From assembly GCA_958445065.1 (NCBI GenBank), contig CAUCQW010000004.1:62001-126000 (forward strand): 64,000 nucleotides of DNA, written 5' to 3'. Both the position numbers and the translations under genes were made by a program. Shown piece after piece: positions 24,926 to 33,658 of the stretch. The notes beneath the pieces were generated by a model, which was given only the letters and a program-made list of their open reading frames with translations, did not search any database and was not told the DNA's origin. Source of the DNA: an uncultured Collinsella sp. GTDB taxonomy: Bacteria > Actinomycetota > Coriobacteriia > Coriobacteriales > Coriobacteriaceae. Within the stretch, counting starts at the first letter, position 1. The number at the start of each line of letters is the position of its first letter.

Positions 24926-26209
24926 ATGGCTGAAGAATTTGATTTCCATCCGATGTGGGAGAGCCTCGGCATGAATCTTGCCGACCACGACATGCTGCTG
25001 GGCGCCGTGGGCCAGATGTACGGCGATATGTTCCTGACGCAGAACAATCGCCCCAAGTCCACGTCCTACCTGGATTTTGTCGCCACCAACATCCACAGCG
25101 GCCGTATTAAGGAGATGCTCGACAAGAAGGAGGCCGGCGAGGCCACCAAGATCGTCGGTTCGTTCTGTGTGTACGTGCCCGAGGAGATCGTACTTGCCTG
25201 TGACGGCATTCCAGTTGGTCTGTGCTCGGGTGCCGACTGGGCGACCGACAAGGTCGAGGAGCATCTGCCGCGCAACACCTGCCCGCTCATCAAGAGCTTT
25301 GCCGGCTTTAAGCTGGGCGAGGTCTGCCCCTACATTGAGTCGAGTGACTTGGTGGTAGGCGAGAACACCTGCGATGGCAAGAAGAAGGCCTACGAGTTCT
25401 TTGCCACGCAAAAGAACATGTACGTCATGGATATTCCCAACGTGCACGACGAGTCGACGCTCGTGACCTGGAAGGCCGAGGTTAAAAAGCTTGCCGCCAA
25501 GATCGAGGAAGAGTGCGGCGTCACGATTACGCCTGAGCGCCTGAAGGCTGCCATCCACGCCGTCAACGAGAAGCGTCGCGCCCTGCAGCGTCTGGCTGCG
25601 ACCCGCGCTGCCGATCCGGCGCCCATCAGCGGTCTCGACAGCCTGCTGACCGTTCAGGCCGCCTTTATGGATGACACGCCGCGTCTGACCGGCGCCATCA
25701 ACGAAATGGCGGCTGAGTGCGAGCAGCGCGTTGAGGCCGGCGAGGGTGTGGCGCCCAAGGGCACCAAGCGCATCCTGTACACCGGTACGCCCATGGCCGT
25801 GCCCAACTGGAAGCTGTTCAACCTCATCGAGAAGGCCGGCGGCGTCGTGGTGGGCGAGGAGTCCTGCACGGGCTCGCGCTACTACAAGGACCTGGTCGAC
25901 GAGTCCGGTGAGACGGTTGACGAGATGCTCGACGCCATCGCCGAGCGCTACTTTAAGATCAACTGCGCCGTCTTTACGCCCAACGACCAGCGTATGAAGG
26001 ACATTGTCCAGATGGCCAAGGACCTGCATGCCGACGGCATCGTCGACGTGGCCTTGCAGTTCTGCACGCTCTACGAGATGGAGTCGTTTGCCGTGGAGAA
26101 GGCCGCCGAAGAGGCCGGCATCCCGTTTATGCACATCACGACCGACTACGCCGGCGAGGATGCAGGCCAACTGCAAACCAGGATTGAGGCTTTCTTGGAA
26201 ACCATTTAG
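24926..26209 (+). CDS. Double-cubane-cluster reductase / 2-hydroxyacyl-CoA dehydratase subunit family (first copy)
   Basis: 427 aa of the HgdB/FldB-like family. Key residues are the Cys-containing blocks [20 protein letters not shown] and [13 protein letters not shown], plus a late Cys in [10 protein letters not shown], which in double-cubane-cluster proteins (YjiM type) ligate an [Fe8S9] cluster. Such proteins take electrons from an ATP-hydrolysing activase to perform low-potential reductions. The ATG has GAGAGGGG about 7 nt upstream. A paralogue and an activase follow, with structured RNA elements in the two gaps. No acyl-CoA transferase is nearby, which argues against classical hydroxyacyl-CoA dehydration. 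Confidence 0.85.
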   Translation: MAEEFDFHPMWESLGMNLADHDMLLGAVGQMYGDMFLTQNNRPKSTSYLDFVATNIHSGRIKEMLDKKEAGEATKIVGSFCVYVPEEIVLACDGIPVGLCSGADWATDKVEEHLPRNTCPLIKSFAGFKLGEVCPYIESSDLVVGENTCDGKKKAYEFFATQKNMYVMDIPNVHDESTLVTWKAEVKKLAAKIEEECGVTITPERLKAAIHAVNEKRRALQRLAATRAADPAPISGLDSLLTVQAAFMDDTPRLTGAINEMAAECEQRVEAGEGVAPKGTKRILYTGTPMAVPNWKLFNLIEKAGGVVVGEESCTGSRYYKDLVDESGETVDEMLDAIAERYFKINCAVFTPNDQRMKDIVQMAKDLHADGIVDVALQFCTLYEMESFAVEKAAEEAGIPFMHITTDYAGEDAGQLQTRIEAFLETI

Positions 26210-26224
26210 GGCTATCCGGTCCAG

Positions 26225-26326
26225 CGGCTTCCCCAAGCACCCGATCTTGCCGTTCAAACCATCGCTTGCATACCAAAGTACGCGGCGCTCCTCTTTCACG
26301 GCAACCTCGGGCACCTGGGAAAGCCG
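26225..26326 (+). ncRNA. Structured RNA element A, copy 3 (subtype 2)
   Basis: Between the two double-cubane genes. Helices: CGGCTTCCC with GGGAAAGCCG (one bulged A), CCCGA/TCGGG, TTGCCG/CGGCAA, internal loop TTCAAACCATC opposite TCCTCTTTCA, and an apical stem with loop CAAA. The right-hand loop strand is the same as in copy 1, although the stems have changed. Confidence 0.65.
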
Positions 26327-26363
26327 TTTCCTTGGTTGGTTAAAAGGTTTGTTAAGGAGTTAT

Positions 26364-27527
26364 ATGTCGGAAAATATTGAGCAGCCGTTGCCGTCCACGT
26401 TTGAGGAGTTCAACGAGCAACGCAAGGCGGCGTTTATTCGCGTCAAGGATTATAAGCAGGCGGGTAATCGCCTGGTCGGTTTTCTGTGCAGCTACACGCC
26501 GCTCGAGATTATCGATGCCGCGGGGGCTGCGAGCGTGGCGCTGTGCGGCACGTCCGACGAGGTGATTCCCGAGGCCGAGAAGGTGCTGCCGGCAAACCTG
26601 TGCCCGCTCATCAAGTCTACGTATGGTTTTGCCTATTCGCAAAAGTGCCCGTTTACGTACTTTAGCGACATGATCATCGGTGAGACCACCTGCGACGGCA
26701 AGAAGAAGATGTACGAGCTGCTCAACGAGCTCAAGCGCACGCACATTCTGCATCTTCCGCAGGGCCGCGATCGAGCCTACGAGCGCGAGGGCTGGTACGA
26801 GGAGTGCCGTCTGCTCAAGGAGGAGCTCGAGAACTTCTACGGCATCGCGATTACCGACGATGATCTGCGCGCTGCCGTCCGTCGCCGCAACCGCTTGCGT
26901 GCGGCCCAGCTCGAGATGTTTGCGCTGCAGGCCAACCAGCCGGCGGCCATGAGCGGCGTCGACCTGATGAGCACCATGTTTGCCGGTACGTTTAGCTTTG
27001 ATATCGAGGCCTATACGCAGCAGCTGGAGCAAAAGGTTGTCAAGCTGCGCGAGGCCTACGACGCGAGCGAGCGCCCGGTTGCGGCGGATGCCAAGCGCAT
27101 TCTGATCACCGGCTGCCCGGTGGGCGGCGTGATCAACAAGATCGGTCGCACCATCGAGTCCAACGGTGGTGTGGTCGTGTGCATGGACGACTGCTCGGGC
27201 GAGCGCACGGCGGCCATGATGATCGACCCGGAGGCTCCCGACATCCTTCGCGCCATCGCCGACCGTAACCTGGATATCAACTGCTCGGTCATGACGCCCA
27301 ACGACGGTCGTATGGAAAACACGCTGACCATGTGCGAGAAGTATCACGTCGATGGCGTAGTGGAGAGCGTGCTCCAGGCGTGCCACACCTTTAACGTGGA
27401 GAGTGCGCGCATGCAGGAGGCTGTCGAGGGTGCGGGCATTCCGTACATGAAGATCGAGACCGACTACAGCAACGGCGACATGGGACAGATCGAGACCCGC
27501 ATCGCCGCCTTCATCGAAACCCTCTAG
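26364..27527 (+). CDS. Double-cubane-cluster reductase / 2-hydroxyacyl-CoA dehydratase subunit family (second copy)
   Basis: 387 aa, paralogue of the preceding protein but lacking its first ~35 residues. Conserved Cys blocks: [33 protein letters not shown] and [12 protein letters not shown]. The ATG at 26364 is set by AAGGAG 4 nt upstream. The pair could form a heterodimer like HgdAB, or two homodimers served by one activase. The stop codon is inside the first helix of RNA element copy 4. Confidence 0.85.
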   Translation: MSENIEQPLPSTFEEFNEQRKAAFIRVKDYKQAGNRLVGFLCSYTPLEIIDAAGAASVALCGTSDEVIPEAEKVLPANLCPLIKSTYGFAYSQKCPFTYFSDMIIGETTCDGKKKMYELLNELKRTHILHLPQGRDRAYEREGWYEECRLLKEELENFYGIAITDDDLRAAVRRRNRLRAAQLEMFALQANQPAAMSGVDLMSTMFAGTFSFDIEAYTQQLEQKVVKLREAYDASERPVAADAKRILITGCPVGGVINKIGRTIESNGGVVVCMDDCSGERTAAMMIDPEAPDILRAIADRNLDINCSVMTPNDGRMENTLTMCEKYHVDGVVESVLQACHTFNVESARMQEAVEGAGIPYMKIETDYSNGDMGQIETRIAAFIETL

Positions 27528-27630
27528 CTTCCTCAGGCACCGGATCTTGCTCCTCAAACCGTCGCTTGCGTACCCAATGTACGCTGCGCTCCTCTTTCGG
27601 GGCAATCTCCGGCACCTGAGAAACCTAGAG
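27522..27630 (+). ncRNA. Structured RNA element A, copy 4 (subtype 2)
   Basis: Between the second double-cubane gene and the activase. Helices: CTCTAG/CTAGAG (27522-27527 with 27625-27630, overlapping the stop codon), CTCAGG/CCTGAG, CCGGA/TCCGG, TTGCTCC/GGGGCAA, internal loop TCAAACCGTC opposite TCCTCTTTC (27590-27598), and apical GCGTAC/GTACGC. Compared with copy 3, most helices differ in sequence but remain paired. Confidence 0.7.
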
Positions 27631-27682
27631 CTAAGGCGCCTGAACGCGCCGCTACCTTTGATGTTTAGATTGGGAGAGAGCC

Positions 27683-28447
27683 ATGATAGGGATCGGGATC
27701 GATATCGGGTCTACGGCGGCTAAGGCTGCTGTGGTCGATGGAGGGGGTTCGGTGGCGTGGACGTGCGTGCAGCCAACCGGGTTCTCCTCGGTCGATGCTT
27801 CCGAGCGGCTGCGCGAGGCACTGGCAGCGGCGGGTTATGACGTGGCTGCCGACGACGTGCGCGTGGTCGCGACTGGCTACGGCCGTGTTGCCGTGCTCTA
27901 TGCGCACAAGGTCGTGACCGAGATCACCTGTCACGGCACCGGTGCCGTGCGCCTGTTTGGCGATCACGGCACGGTGATTGACGTAGGCGGCCAGGACACC
28001 AAGGTCATTCAGCTTAAAAGTGGCCGCGTGGCCAAGTTCGCCATGAACGACAAGTGCGCCGCCGGCACGGGGCGCTTTTTGGAGATCATGGCCGACCGCC
28101 TAGGTATTTCCCAGCAACAGATGGCCGACCTGGCGCGTTCCGGCGAACCCACCAAGATCAGCAGCATGTGCACCGTGTTTGCCGAAAGCGAGGTCATCAG
28201 TCTGATCGGTCGCGGTGAGCCGCGCGAGAACATTGCGCGTGGCGTGATCGAGAGCGTGGTCTCGCGCGTGGCGACCATGGCCGGGCAGGCCGCGGGCGCC
28301 CCGTACTACCTGACCGGTGGCCTGTGCGAGAACGCCTTCGTGGTGGAGCGGTTGGGCGAGCTACTGAGGTCGCCGGTGACCACCTCGCCCCAGGCTCGCT
28401 TTGCCGGAGCGATCGGTGCGGCGATTCGCGCGCAGGCGCTCAATTAA
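27683..28447 (+). CDS. (R)-2-hydroxyacyl-CoA dehydratase-type activase (ASKHA ATPase)
   Basis: 254 aa. ASKHA nucleotide-binding fold: GIDIGSTAAKAAVVDG at the N-terminus, VIDVGGQDTKVI in the centre. The [4Fe-4S] cluster ligands at the dimer interface are seen as NDKCAAGTGRFLE and SMCTVFAESEV. The protein hydrolyses ATP to inject an electron into the partner double-cubane proteins encoded just upstream. GGGAGAGAG precedes the ATG. selD follows after 70 bp and may be read through. Confidence 0.9.
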   Translation: MIGIGIDIGSTAAKAAVVDGGGSVAWTCVQPTGFSSVDASERLREALAAAGYDVAADDVRVVATGYGRVAVLYAHKVVTEITCHGTGAVRLFGDHGTVIDVGGQDTKVIQLKSGRVAKFAMNDKCAAGTGRFLEIMADRLGISQQQMADLARSGEPTKISSMCTVFAESEVISLIGRGEPRENIARGVIESVVSRVATMAGQAAGAPYYLTGGLCENAFVVERLGELLRSPVTTSPQARFAGAIGAAIRAQALN

Positions 28448-28517
28448 TGCATCCGCCGCAGGCTCGCATTCATGCGTATACTGGGAGAAAATGATTGACC
28501 GATGAGAGGAGGTATCG

Positions 28518-29567
28518 ATGGCTGACGATCAGATTAAGCTCACGTCTATGACTGCCGCGAGCGGTTGAGCCGCTAAGTTGGCTCCTGGAGCCCTCGCCCA
28601 GGTCCTGGGCGACTTGCCAAATGTGCCCAACGACAATCTGCTCGTGGGGTTCGATACCTCCGACGATGCGAGTGTCTTCCGTGTTGGCGATAACTTAGGC
28701 CTCGTTCAGTCCATCGACTTCTTCCCGCCGATGGTCGACGACCCGTATCTGTTTGGCCAGATCGCTGCGGCCAACTCGCTGTCGGACATCTACGCCATGG
28801 GCGGGCGGCCGAGCCATGCCATGAACTTGCTGTGCATTCCGAGCTGCCTGGGCATCGAGGTCGCCGGCCAGATTCTGGCGGGCGGCGCCGACAAGTGCGT
28901 CGAGGCGGGTTGCTCCATCGCGGGCGGCCATACCATCAACGACGACGAGCCCAAGTACGGCCTGTCCGTGAGCGGCTTTGTCGCGCTCGGCCGCATGCTC
29001 GCCAACAGCGGTGCATGCGTGGGCGATGTCCTGCTGCTGACCAAGGCGGTTGGCTCGGGCATCATCACCACAGCCATCAAGGGCGAGCTCATCGAGCAGG
29101 ACGAGGCCGCAGCCATGTTTGACTCGATGTGCACCCTTAACGAGGCGCCGATTCGTCTGGCCGAGGGACTTGAGCTTCACGGCTGCACCGATGTCACGGG
29201 CTTTGGCCTGATCGGGCACGCGTGCGAGATGGCCGAGGGCTCGGGCGTGCAGGTTGAGCTTGCGTCGGGAGCGGTACCGCTCTTTGACCAGGTGCTCGAC
29301 ATGGCGCGTCTGGGCATTATCCCCGCGGGCTCCTACCGCAACCAGGACTTCTTTGGCCCGCGTGTGGCTGCCGACGAGGACCTGGAGCCGGGTATGTTGG
29401 ATGCGCTGTACGATCCGCAGACCTCGGGCGGCTTGCTCATCGCGGCGCCTGCTGCCGATGTGGATGAGCTTGCGCGCCGTCTGCATGCCGAAGGACGTAT
29501 TGCCGCCGTCGTCGGTCGCGTGTGCGAGCCGGTGCCAGGCGGTCCTGCCGTCCACGTTGTTCGCTAG
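28518..29567 (+). CDS. selD: Selenide, water dikinase (selenophosphate synthetase), selenoprotein form
   Basis: 349 aa with selenocysteine at residue 17, encoded by in-frame TGA at 28566-28568 (context SG-U-AAKL, equivalent to Cys17 of E. coli SelD). Makes selenophosphate from selenide and ATP. Further blocks: VGFDTSDDASVF, AANSLSDIYAMGG, GGHTINDDEPKYG and DVTGFGLIGH. The ATG at 28518 has GAGGAGG about 6 nt upstream. Hairpins at 28580-28592 and 28595-28611 follow the TGA and may include the SECIS. Reading the TGA as a stop would remove the catalytic N-terminus, which the family needs. Confidence 0.95.
28566..28611 (+). promoter_or_regulatory. Sec UGA codon and candidate bacterial SECIS of selD
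   Basis: TGA at 28566-28568, then GGCTC-CTG-GAGCC (starting 11 nt later) and CGCCCAG-GTC-CTGGGCG. Which of the two, or a larger fold, is bound by SelB cannot be decided by eye. Confidence 0.55.
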
Positions 29568-29627
29568 CCCGCACGTTTATGTAACTGTTTACCGTTCTCT
29601 AGAACGGTTCTTTCGAAAGGAAAAGCT

Positions 29628-30254
29628 ATGTCTACCAAGATTGAAGTCAATGCCATGGGCGATGCCTGCCCGCTGCCCGTCGTTAAGACGCTCAAAGCCC
29701 TGAAGCAGCTCGATGGAGAGGGCGCCGTCGTGACCTCGGTCGACAACGAGACCGCCGTCAAGAACATCTCCAAGATGGCGCAGGAGAAGGGCTGCACGGC
29801 CTCGGTCGAGAAGGTTTCTGACGCCGAGTGGCACGTGACCGTGGCGACCTCTGGCGCCGTTGCCGTGGCTGATCCCGAGCAGGATGACGCTGCCTTTTGT
29901 GATGCCAGCGCCGGCAAGGGCAAGCTCGTCATTTCCGTCTACACCGACTGTATGGGCCGCGGCGACGACGAGCTGGGCCACAAGCTCATGAAGGCCTTCA
30001 TCTTTGCCGTGACGCAGCAGGAGGAGCTGCCCGCGACCATGTTGTTCTACAACGGCGGCGCCAAGCTCACCGTCGAGGGCTCGCCGGTGCTCGACGACCT
30101 GAAGGGACTGGCCGAGCAGGGCGTCGAGATTCTCACCTGCGGTACCTGCCTCGATCACTATGGCATTAAAGACCAGCTTGCGGTGGGCGAGGTCACCAAC
30201 ATGTACGTGATCGTGGAGAAGATGGAGCAGGCCGTGCGCGTCGTGCGCCCGTAG
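29628..30254 (+). CDS. yedF: Sulfurtransferase-like selenium metabolism protein YedF
   Basis: 208 aa. N-terminal TusA-like domain (residues 1-75) with the persulfide/perselenide Cys in DACPLPVVKT; C-terminal DsrE-like domain with TDCMGRGDDELG and ILTCGTCLDHY. The fusion is found with selD in many selenium users and is thought to carry reactive selenium. GAAAGG precedes the ATG. It lies 60 bp after selD, in the same unit as DUF3343 and the desulfurase. Confidence 0.93.
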   Translation: MSTKIEVNAMGDACPLPVVKTLKALKQLDGEGAVVTSVDNETAVKNISKMAQEKGCTASVEKVSDAEWHVTVATSGAVAVADPEQDDAAFCDASAGKGKLVISVYTDCMGRGDDELGHKLMKAFIFAVTQQEELPATMLFYNGGAKLTVEGSPVLDDLKGLAEQGVEILTCGTCLDHYGIKDQLAVGEVTNMYVIVEKMEQAVRVVRP

Positions 30255-30272
30255 CGTTTGGGCGGGATTGCC

Positions 30273-30524
30273 ATGAGAGAAAAGCGCCCGGCGCTTGTCA
30301 TCACGTTTCCTACCACGGCGGCCGCCATGGGGTGCGAGACCCTATGCGTCGAGCGCGGCCTTCCCGGGCGTACGATTCCCGTGCCCGGGGAGGTCGCTGC
30401 CGGCTGCGGCTTGGCGTGGAAGGCGCTGCCTTCGGATGAGGACCTGCTGCGCGGCGAGCTTGCCGCGGCGGGCGTCCCCACCGAGGGCTTTACGGTAATC
30501 GACATGTGGGAGGTCGTGCGATGA
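30273..30524 (+). CDS. DUF3343 protein (putative Se/S carrier-like)
   Basis: 83 aa. Typical DUF3343: ALVITFPTTAAAMGCETLC, then GLPGRTIPVPGEVAAGCGLAWK. The paired Cys (CETLC) and the Gly-Cys-Gly loop are the conserved features. Comparative genomics has linked the family to selenium use, possibly as a trafficking chaperone; no direct function is proven. The next gene starts inside its stop (ATGA), showing translational coupling. A paralogue occurs at 58205. Confidence 0.85.
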   Translation: MREKRPALVITFPTTAAAMGCETLCVERGLPGRTIPVPGEVAAGCGLAWKALPSDEDLLRGELAAAGVPTEGFTVIDMWEVVR

Positions 30525-31660
30525 TCTACCTGGATAACGCGGCGACGACCATGCATAAGCCGCAGACGGTGATCGATGCCGTGACGCAGGCGATGTGTTC
30601 GCTCGGCAATGCCGGGCGCGGGGCCACGTCGGGTGCCCTCGATGCCGCTCGTACGATTCATGCTTGCCGTGCCAAGCTTGCGCGCTTGCTGGGCTGCCCG
30701 AGGGCGGACCATGTTTGTTTTACGCCCAATTCTACGGCGGCGCTCAACACGGCGATTAACGGCGTGGTGCGTCCCGGCGACCGCGTGGTCATAACGGTGC
30801 TCGAGCACAACTCCGTGCTGCGTCCGCTCAACCGCCTGGCGGTAGAGCGGGGCGTGACCGTTGAGCATGCGGGCTGCGACGCGAACGGCGCGCTCGACTA
30901 CGACGAGCTCGAGCGGCTGGTGACGCCTGGCACGCGTGCCGTGGTGGTGACGCACGCCTCCAATGTGACCGGCAACTCCGTTGATGTTGCACGTGTGGCG
31001 GCTGTGGCTCATGCGGCCGGTGCACTCGTGATCGTCGATGCCTCGCAGTCTGCCGGCACGGCGCATATCGATATGCAGGCCATGGGGCTCGACGTCGTGT
31101 GCTTTACCGGCCACAAGGGGCTCATGGGACCCCAAGGCACCGGCGGTCTGGCCGTGGCAGAGGGCATTGACGTGTCTCCGTGGGCCATGGGCGGCACGGG
31201 CGTGCACAGCTTCGACCCGCTGCAGCCGCTTGAGTGGCCCACGCGCCTTGAGGCCGGTACGCTCAACGGCCATGGCATCGCGGGCCTTTCCGCTGGTCTC
31301 GACTTTATCGAGGCCCAGGGTGGGGTCGAGGCGATTGCTTCCCACGAGCGTGCGCTCGCTGATCGCTTCCTTACCGGTGTGCGCGAGATTCCGGGGATTA
31401 AGCTCTACGGTGCGTTTGACCAACCCGCGCGCTCGGCGATCGTGTCGCTCAACGTGGGCGATATCGACTCTGCCGAGATCTCGGACGCGCTCATGCAAGG
31501 GTGGGGGATTGCGACGCGCCCCGGCGCCCATTGCGCCCCGCTCATGCACCGTGCGCTGGGGACCGAGCGCCAGGGCGTCGTCCGTTTCTCGTTTGGGTAT
31601 TTCAACACGACCGAAGAAGTCGACACGGCTATCGATGCTCTGTGCGATTTAGCCTGCTAA
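30521..31660 (+). CDS. Cysteine desulfurase / selenocysteine lyase family protein
   Basis: 379-aa class V PLP enzyme. N-terminus MIYLDNAATT, PLP Lys in TGHKGLMGPQGTGG, and catalytic Cys in the loop RPGAHCAPLMH near residue 336. Shorter than NifS/SufS and typical of the desulfurase subgroup found in selD-yedF-DUF3343 clusters, where it may release Se or S for selenophosphate synthesis. The start overlaps the DUF3343 stop by four bases. Followed by a terminator, which ends the selenium unit. Confidence 0.9.
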   Translation: MIYLDNAATTMHKPQTVIDAVTQAMCSLGNAGRGATSGALDAARTIHACRAKLARLLGCPRADHVCFTPNSTAALNTAINGVVRPGDRVVITVLEHNSVLRPLNRLAVERGVTVEHAGCDANGALDYDELERLVTPGTRAVVVTHASNVTGNSVDVARVAAVAHAAGALVIVDASQSAGTAHIDMQAMGLDVVCFTGHKGLMGPQGTGGLAVAEGIDVSPWAMGGTGVHSFDPLQPLEWPTRLEAGTLNGHGIAGLSAGLDFIEAQGGVEAIASHERALADRFLTGVREIPGIKLYGAFDQPARSAIVSLNVGDIDSAEISDALMQGWGIATRPGAHCAPLMHRALGTERQGVVRFSFGYFNTTEEVDTAIDALCDLAC

Positions 31661-31683
31661 AGCTGCTAGACCGTTTATACTTG

Positions 31684-31714
31684 CGGGATGGGTGTTTTTG
31701 CCCGTCCCGTTTTT
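31684..31714 (+). terminator. Terminator after the selenium unit
   Basis: 9-bp stem CGGGATGGG / CCCGTCCCG (one G-U), T-rich loop, followed by TTTTTG. Confidence 0.8.
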
Positions 31715-31737
31715 GTTTCGACCCGAAAGGTGTGCAT

Positions 31738-33096
31738 ATGGCCTCATCCGCTCCGCGCGGTTTGCGCTCCGACCATGTTGTTACCGTCGGCATTGCGCTG
31801 TTCTCGATGCTCTTTGGCGCCGGCAACCTCATTATTCCGCCGCTGCTGGCGCTGCAGGCTGGTTCTGCCACGCCGGTCGCCATGCTCGGCTTTCTGATTG
31901 CCGCCATCGGCCTGCCCGTCATGGGTTTTATCGCCGTGGCACTTGCCGGAACGGCGCGCGAGCTTGCCGGCCGCGTGCATCCTAAGTTTGGCGAATTCTT
32001 CGTTGCGGCGGTCTATCTGGCCATCGGTCCGTGCCTGGCCATTCCGCGCACAAGCTCTACGGCGTTCGAAATGCTGGTGCCGCTGCTACCCGAGGGCGTT
32101 TCGCTCGGCACGGCACGTCTGGTGTTTGCCATCGGGTTCTTCGTCGTCGCGTTTGTGCTCACGCTGCGCCCGGGTGTCATCACGCGCGTGCTCGGCCGCA
32201 TTACGGGCCCTGCGCTCATTGCGCTTATCGTGCTCGTTGTCGGCGCCGCCGTGATCTCGCCGCTAGGACCGGCTGCTGTCCCGCAAGCTCCCTATGATGC
32301 CGGTGCTGCCGTGCAGGGCTTTTTGACCGGCTACCAGACCATGGACCTGCTCGCGTCGCTCGCCTTTGGCATTATCATCGCCGAGACCATCCACGAGCTG
32401 GGCGTTACCGATGACAAGCGCGTGGCCTTCGAGATTTCGCGCTCCGGTGTGATCGCCGGCGTGCTCATGGCCATTATCTATTGCGGCTTGGCACTTGCCG
32501 GTATGCAGCTCGGCACCGTGATGCCCGACGCCACCAACGGCGCTGCAATCCTTGCCCGCTCTGCCTCCATGCACTTTGGCCTTGCCGGCACGATCGTGGT
32601 CTTCGCCATCTTCTTCCTCGCCTGCATGAACGTGTGCATCGGCCTCATCAGCTGCTGCTCGCGCTACTTCTGCGAGACGTATGTGGTTGAAGGGGGAGCG
32701 GAGGCTTCCGAGGAGGCCATGCGCCGCCCCTTCGCGATCCTCGCCTTTGTATTCGCGGCGTTTTCGTGCGTGCTCTCCAACGTGGGCCTCGATGTGATCC
32801 TTATGTTCTCGGTACCCATGCTCAACGCTTTGTATCCCGTCGCCATTGTGCTGGTGCTTATGGGCCTGGTGCACGGCTTTTGCGACGCTCATCCACAGGT
32901 GTGGGTGTGGGTCGGCGGCGTGGTTGCTGTGCAGAGTGTGATCACCTCGGTCCGCGATGCGTTCTTTGCGGGCGCGTGGCTGCCGTTCGATGCACTGCCG
33001 CTTGCGGACATTGGAGCCGCGTGGGCGCCGGTTGCCGTGGTTGCCTTTGTGATCGGTCTGCTCCATAGTCGTTTTGTCGCACATTCGAGGAGCTAA
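31738..33096 (+). CDS. brnQ: Branched-chain amino acid:cation symporter
   Basis: 452-aa membrane protein of the LIVCS family with about 12 hydrophobic segments. The family opening GIALFSMLFGAGNLIIPP is present, with TRPGVIT-like and MDLLASLAFGIII blocks. Imports Leu, Ile and Val with Na+ or H+. The ATG at 31738 has GAAAGG 7 nt upstream, and residues before it would run into the previous gene. Monocistronic. Confidence 0.92.
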   Translation: MASSAPRGLRSDHVVTVGIALFSMLFGAGNLIIPPLLALQAGSATPVAMLGFLIAAIGLPVMGFIAVALAGTARELAGRVHPKFGEFFVAAVYLAIGPCLAIPRTSSTAFEMLVPLLPEGVSLGTARLVFAIGFFVVAFVLTLRPGVITRVLGRITGPALIALIVLVVGAAVISPLGPAAVPQAPYDAGAAVQGFLTGYQTMDLLASLAFGIIIAETIHELGVTDDKRVAFEISRSGVIAGVLMAIIYCGLALAGMQLGTVMPDATNGAAILARSASMHFGLAGTIVVFAIFFLACMNVCIGLISCCSRYFCETYVVEGGAEASEEAMRRPFAILAFVFAAFSCVLSNVGLDVILMFSVPMLNALYPVAIVLVLMGLVHGFCDAHPQVWVWVGGVVAVQSVITSVRDAFFAGAWLPFDALPLADIGAAWAPVAVVAFVIGLLHSRFVAHSRS

Positions 33097-33187
33097 GGCA
33101 TCAATGCTTGCACAGGCGGGGAGTCTCCCCTATAATTTCCTTCGCTTTGGGACACGCAAGGTTTAGACCTTAGCTGCTCAACACCTT

Positions 33188-33264
33188 CGGGACGTGGCGC
33201 AGTTTGGTAGCGCGCCTGCTTTGGGAGCAGGATGTCGCAGGTTCAAATCCTGTCGTCCCGACCA
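33188..33264 (+). tRNA. tRNA-Pro (TGG)
   Basis: 77 nt with encoded CCA. Acceptor CGGGACG/CGTCCCG, D-arm TGGCGCAGTTTGGTAGCGC, anticodon loop TTTGGGA (anticodon TGG), T-loop TTCAAAT. Confidence 0.97.
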
Positions 33265-33270
33265 TATCTT

Positions 33271-33344
33271 GCGGGCGTAGTTCAATGGTAGAACCCCAGC
33301 CTTCCAAGCTGATGACGCGGGTTCGATTCCCGTCGCCCGCTCCA
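33271..33344 (+). tRNA. tRNA-Gly (TCC)
   Basis: 74 nt with encoded CCA. Acceptor GCGGGCG/CGCCCGC, anticodon loop CTTCCAA (anticodon TCC), T-loop TTCGATT. Six bp after tRNA-Pro, same transcript. Confidence 0.97.
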
Positions 33345-33355
33345 TAAGATAGATG

Positions 33356-33393
33356 AATGGCTCTGATTCCTTTTGGGACCAGAGCCATTTTCA
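33356..33393 (+). terminator. Terminator of the tRNA transcript
   Basis: Stem AATGGCTCTG with CAGAGCCATT, followed by TTCAT. Confidence 0.8.
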
Positions 33394-33424
33394 TATACAT
33401 GCCGGGACCCCACATCCCCTTCTA

Positions 33425-33491
33425 AGTTGCGGTGAAATACGGACTGTTTTTCGGCTTTTATGGCCCATGTAGTCCGTATTTCACCGCAACT
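33425..33491. repeat. Palindromic repeat B, copy 2
   Basis: 21-bp perfect inverted repeat (33425-33445 with 33471-33491) starting AGTTGCGGTGAAATACGGAC. The third arm segment is CGGACT/AGTCCG rather than GGGACT/AGTCCC in copy 1, a compensated change. Confidence 0.9.
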
Positions 33492-33658
33492 ATTTGTAAG
33501 GTTGGATTTTGATGCCGTTGGGAGGGTCGTAGCGACCGTCTACCGAGAGTGGAAATATTTTTTGAAGCTCTGACCTGCGGCGTCAAGCTTTTGGTCAGCT
33601 TTTGGCAAGGCCTGCGGACGGAAGCATGCGATAGCGTAATGGTATTCTCTCCGCCGTG

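Larger units (their letters stand above)
33345..33658. other. Region between tRNA-Gly and the AbiEi-like gene
   Basis: Holds the tRNA terminator and palindromic repeat B copy 2. The remaining ~165 bp shows no gene; it presumably contains the promoter of the downstream gene. Confidence 0.4.

Noticed and set aside
24667-24933. 88-codon frame starting with TTG before the first double-cubane gene
   Set aside because: No ribosome binding site, overlaps the start of the real gene, and a better leader ORF exists in another frame.
24926-27527. Classical 2-hydroxyglutaryl- or lactoyl-CoA dehydratase
   Set aside because: No CoA-transferase, acyl-CoA dehydrogenase or Etf genes nearby, and the Cys pattern fits double-cubane-cluster proteins; kept as a family name only.
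7688-27630. CRISPR array
   Set aside because: The repeated elements are kilobases apart, internally palindromic and not regularly spaced; no cas genes.
28518-28568. selD with a premature stop, starting instead at a downstream codon near 28578
   Set aside because: The TGA is at the catalytic Sec/Cys position, and the upstream ATG has a strong ribosome binding site.
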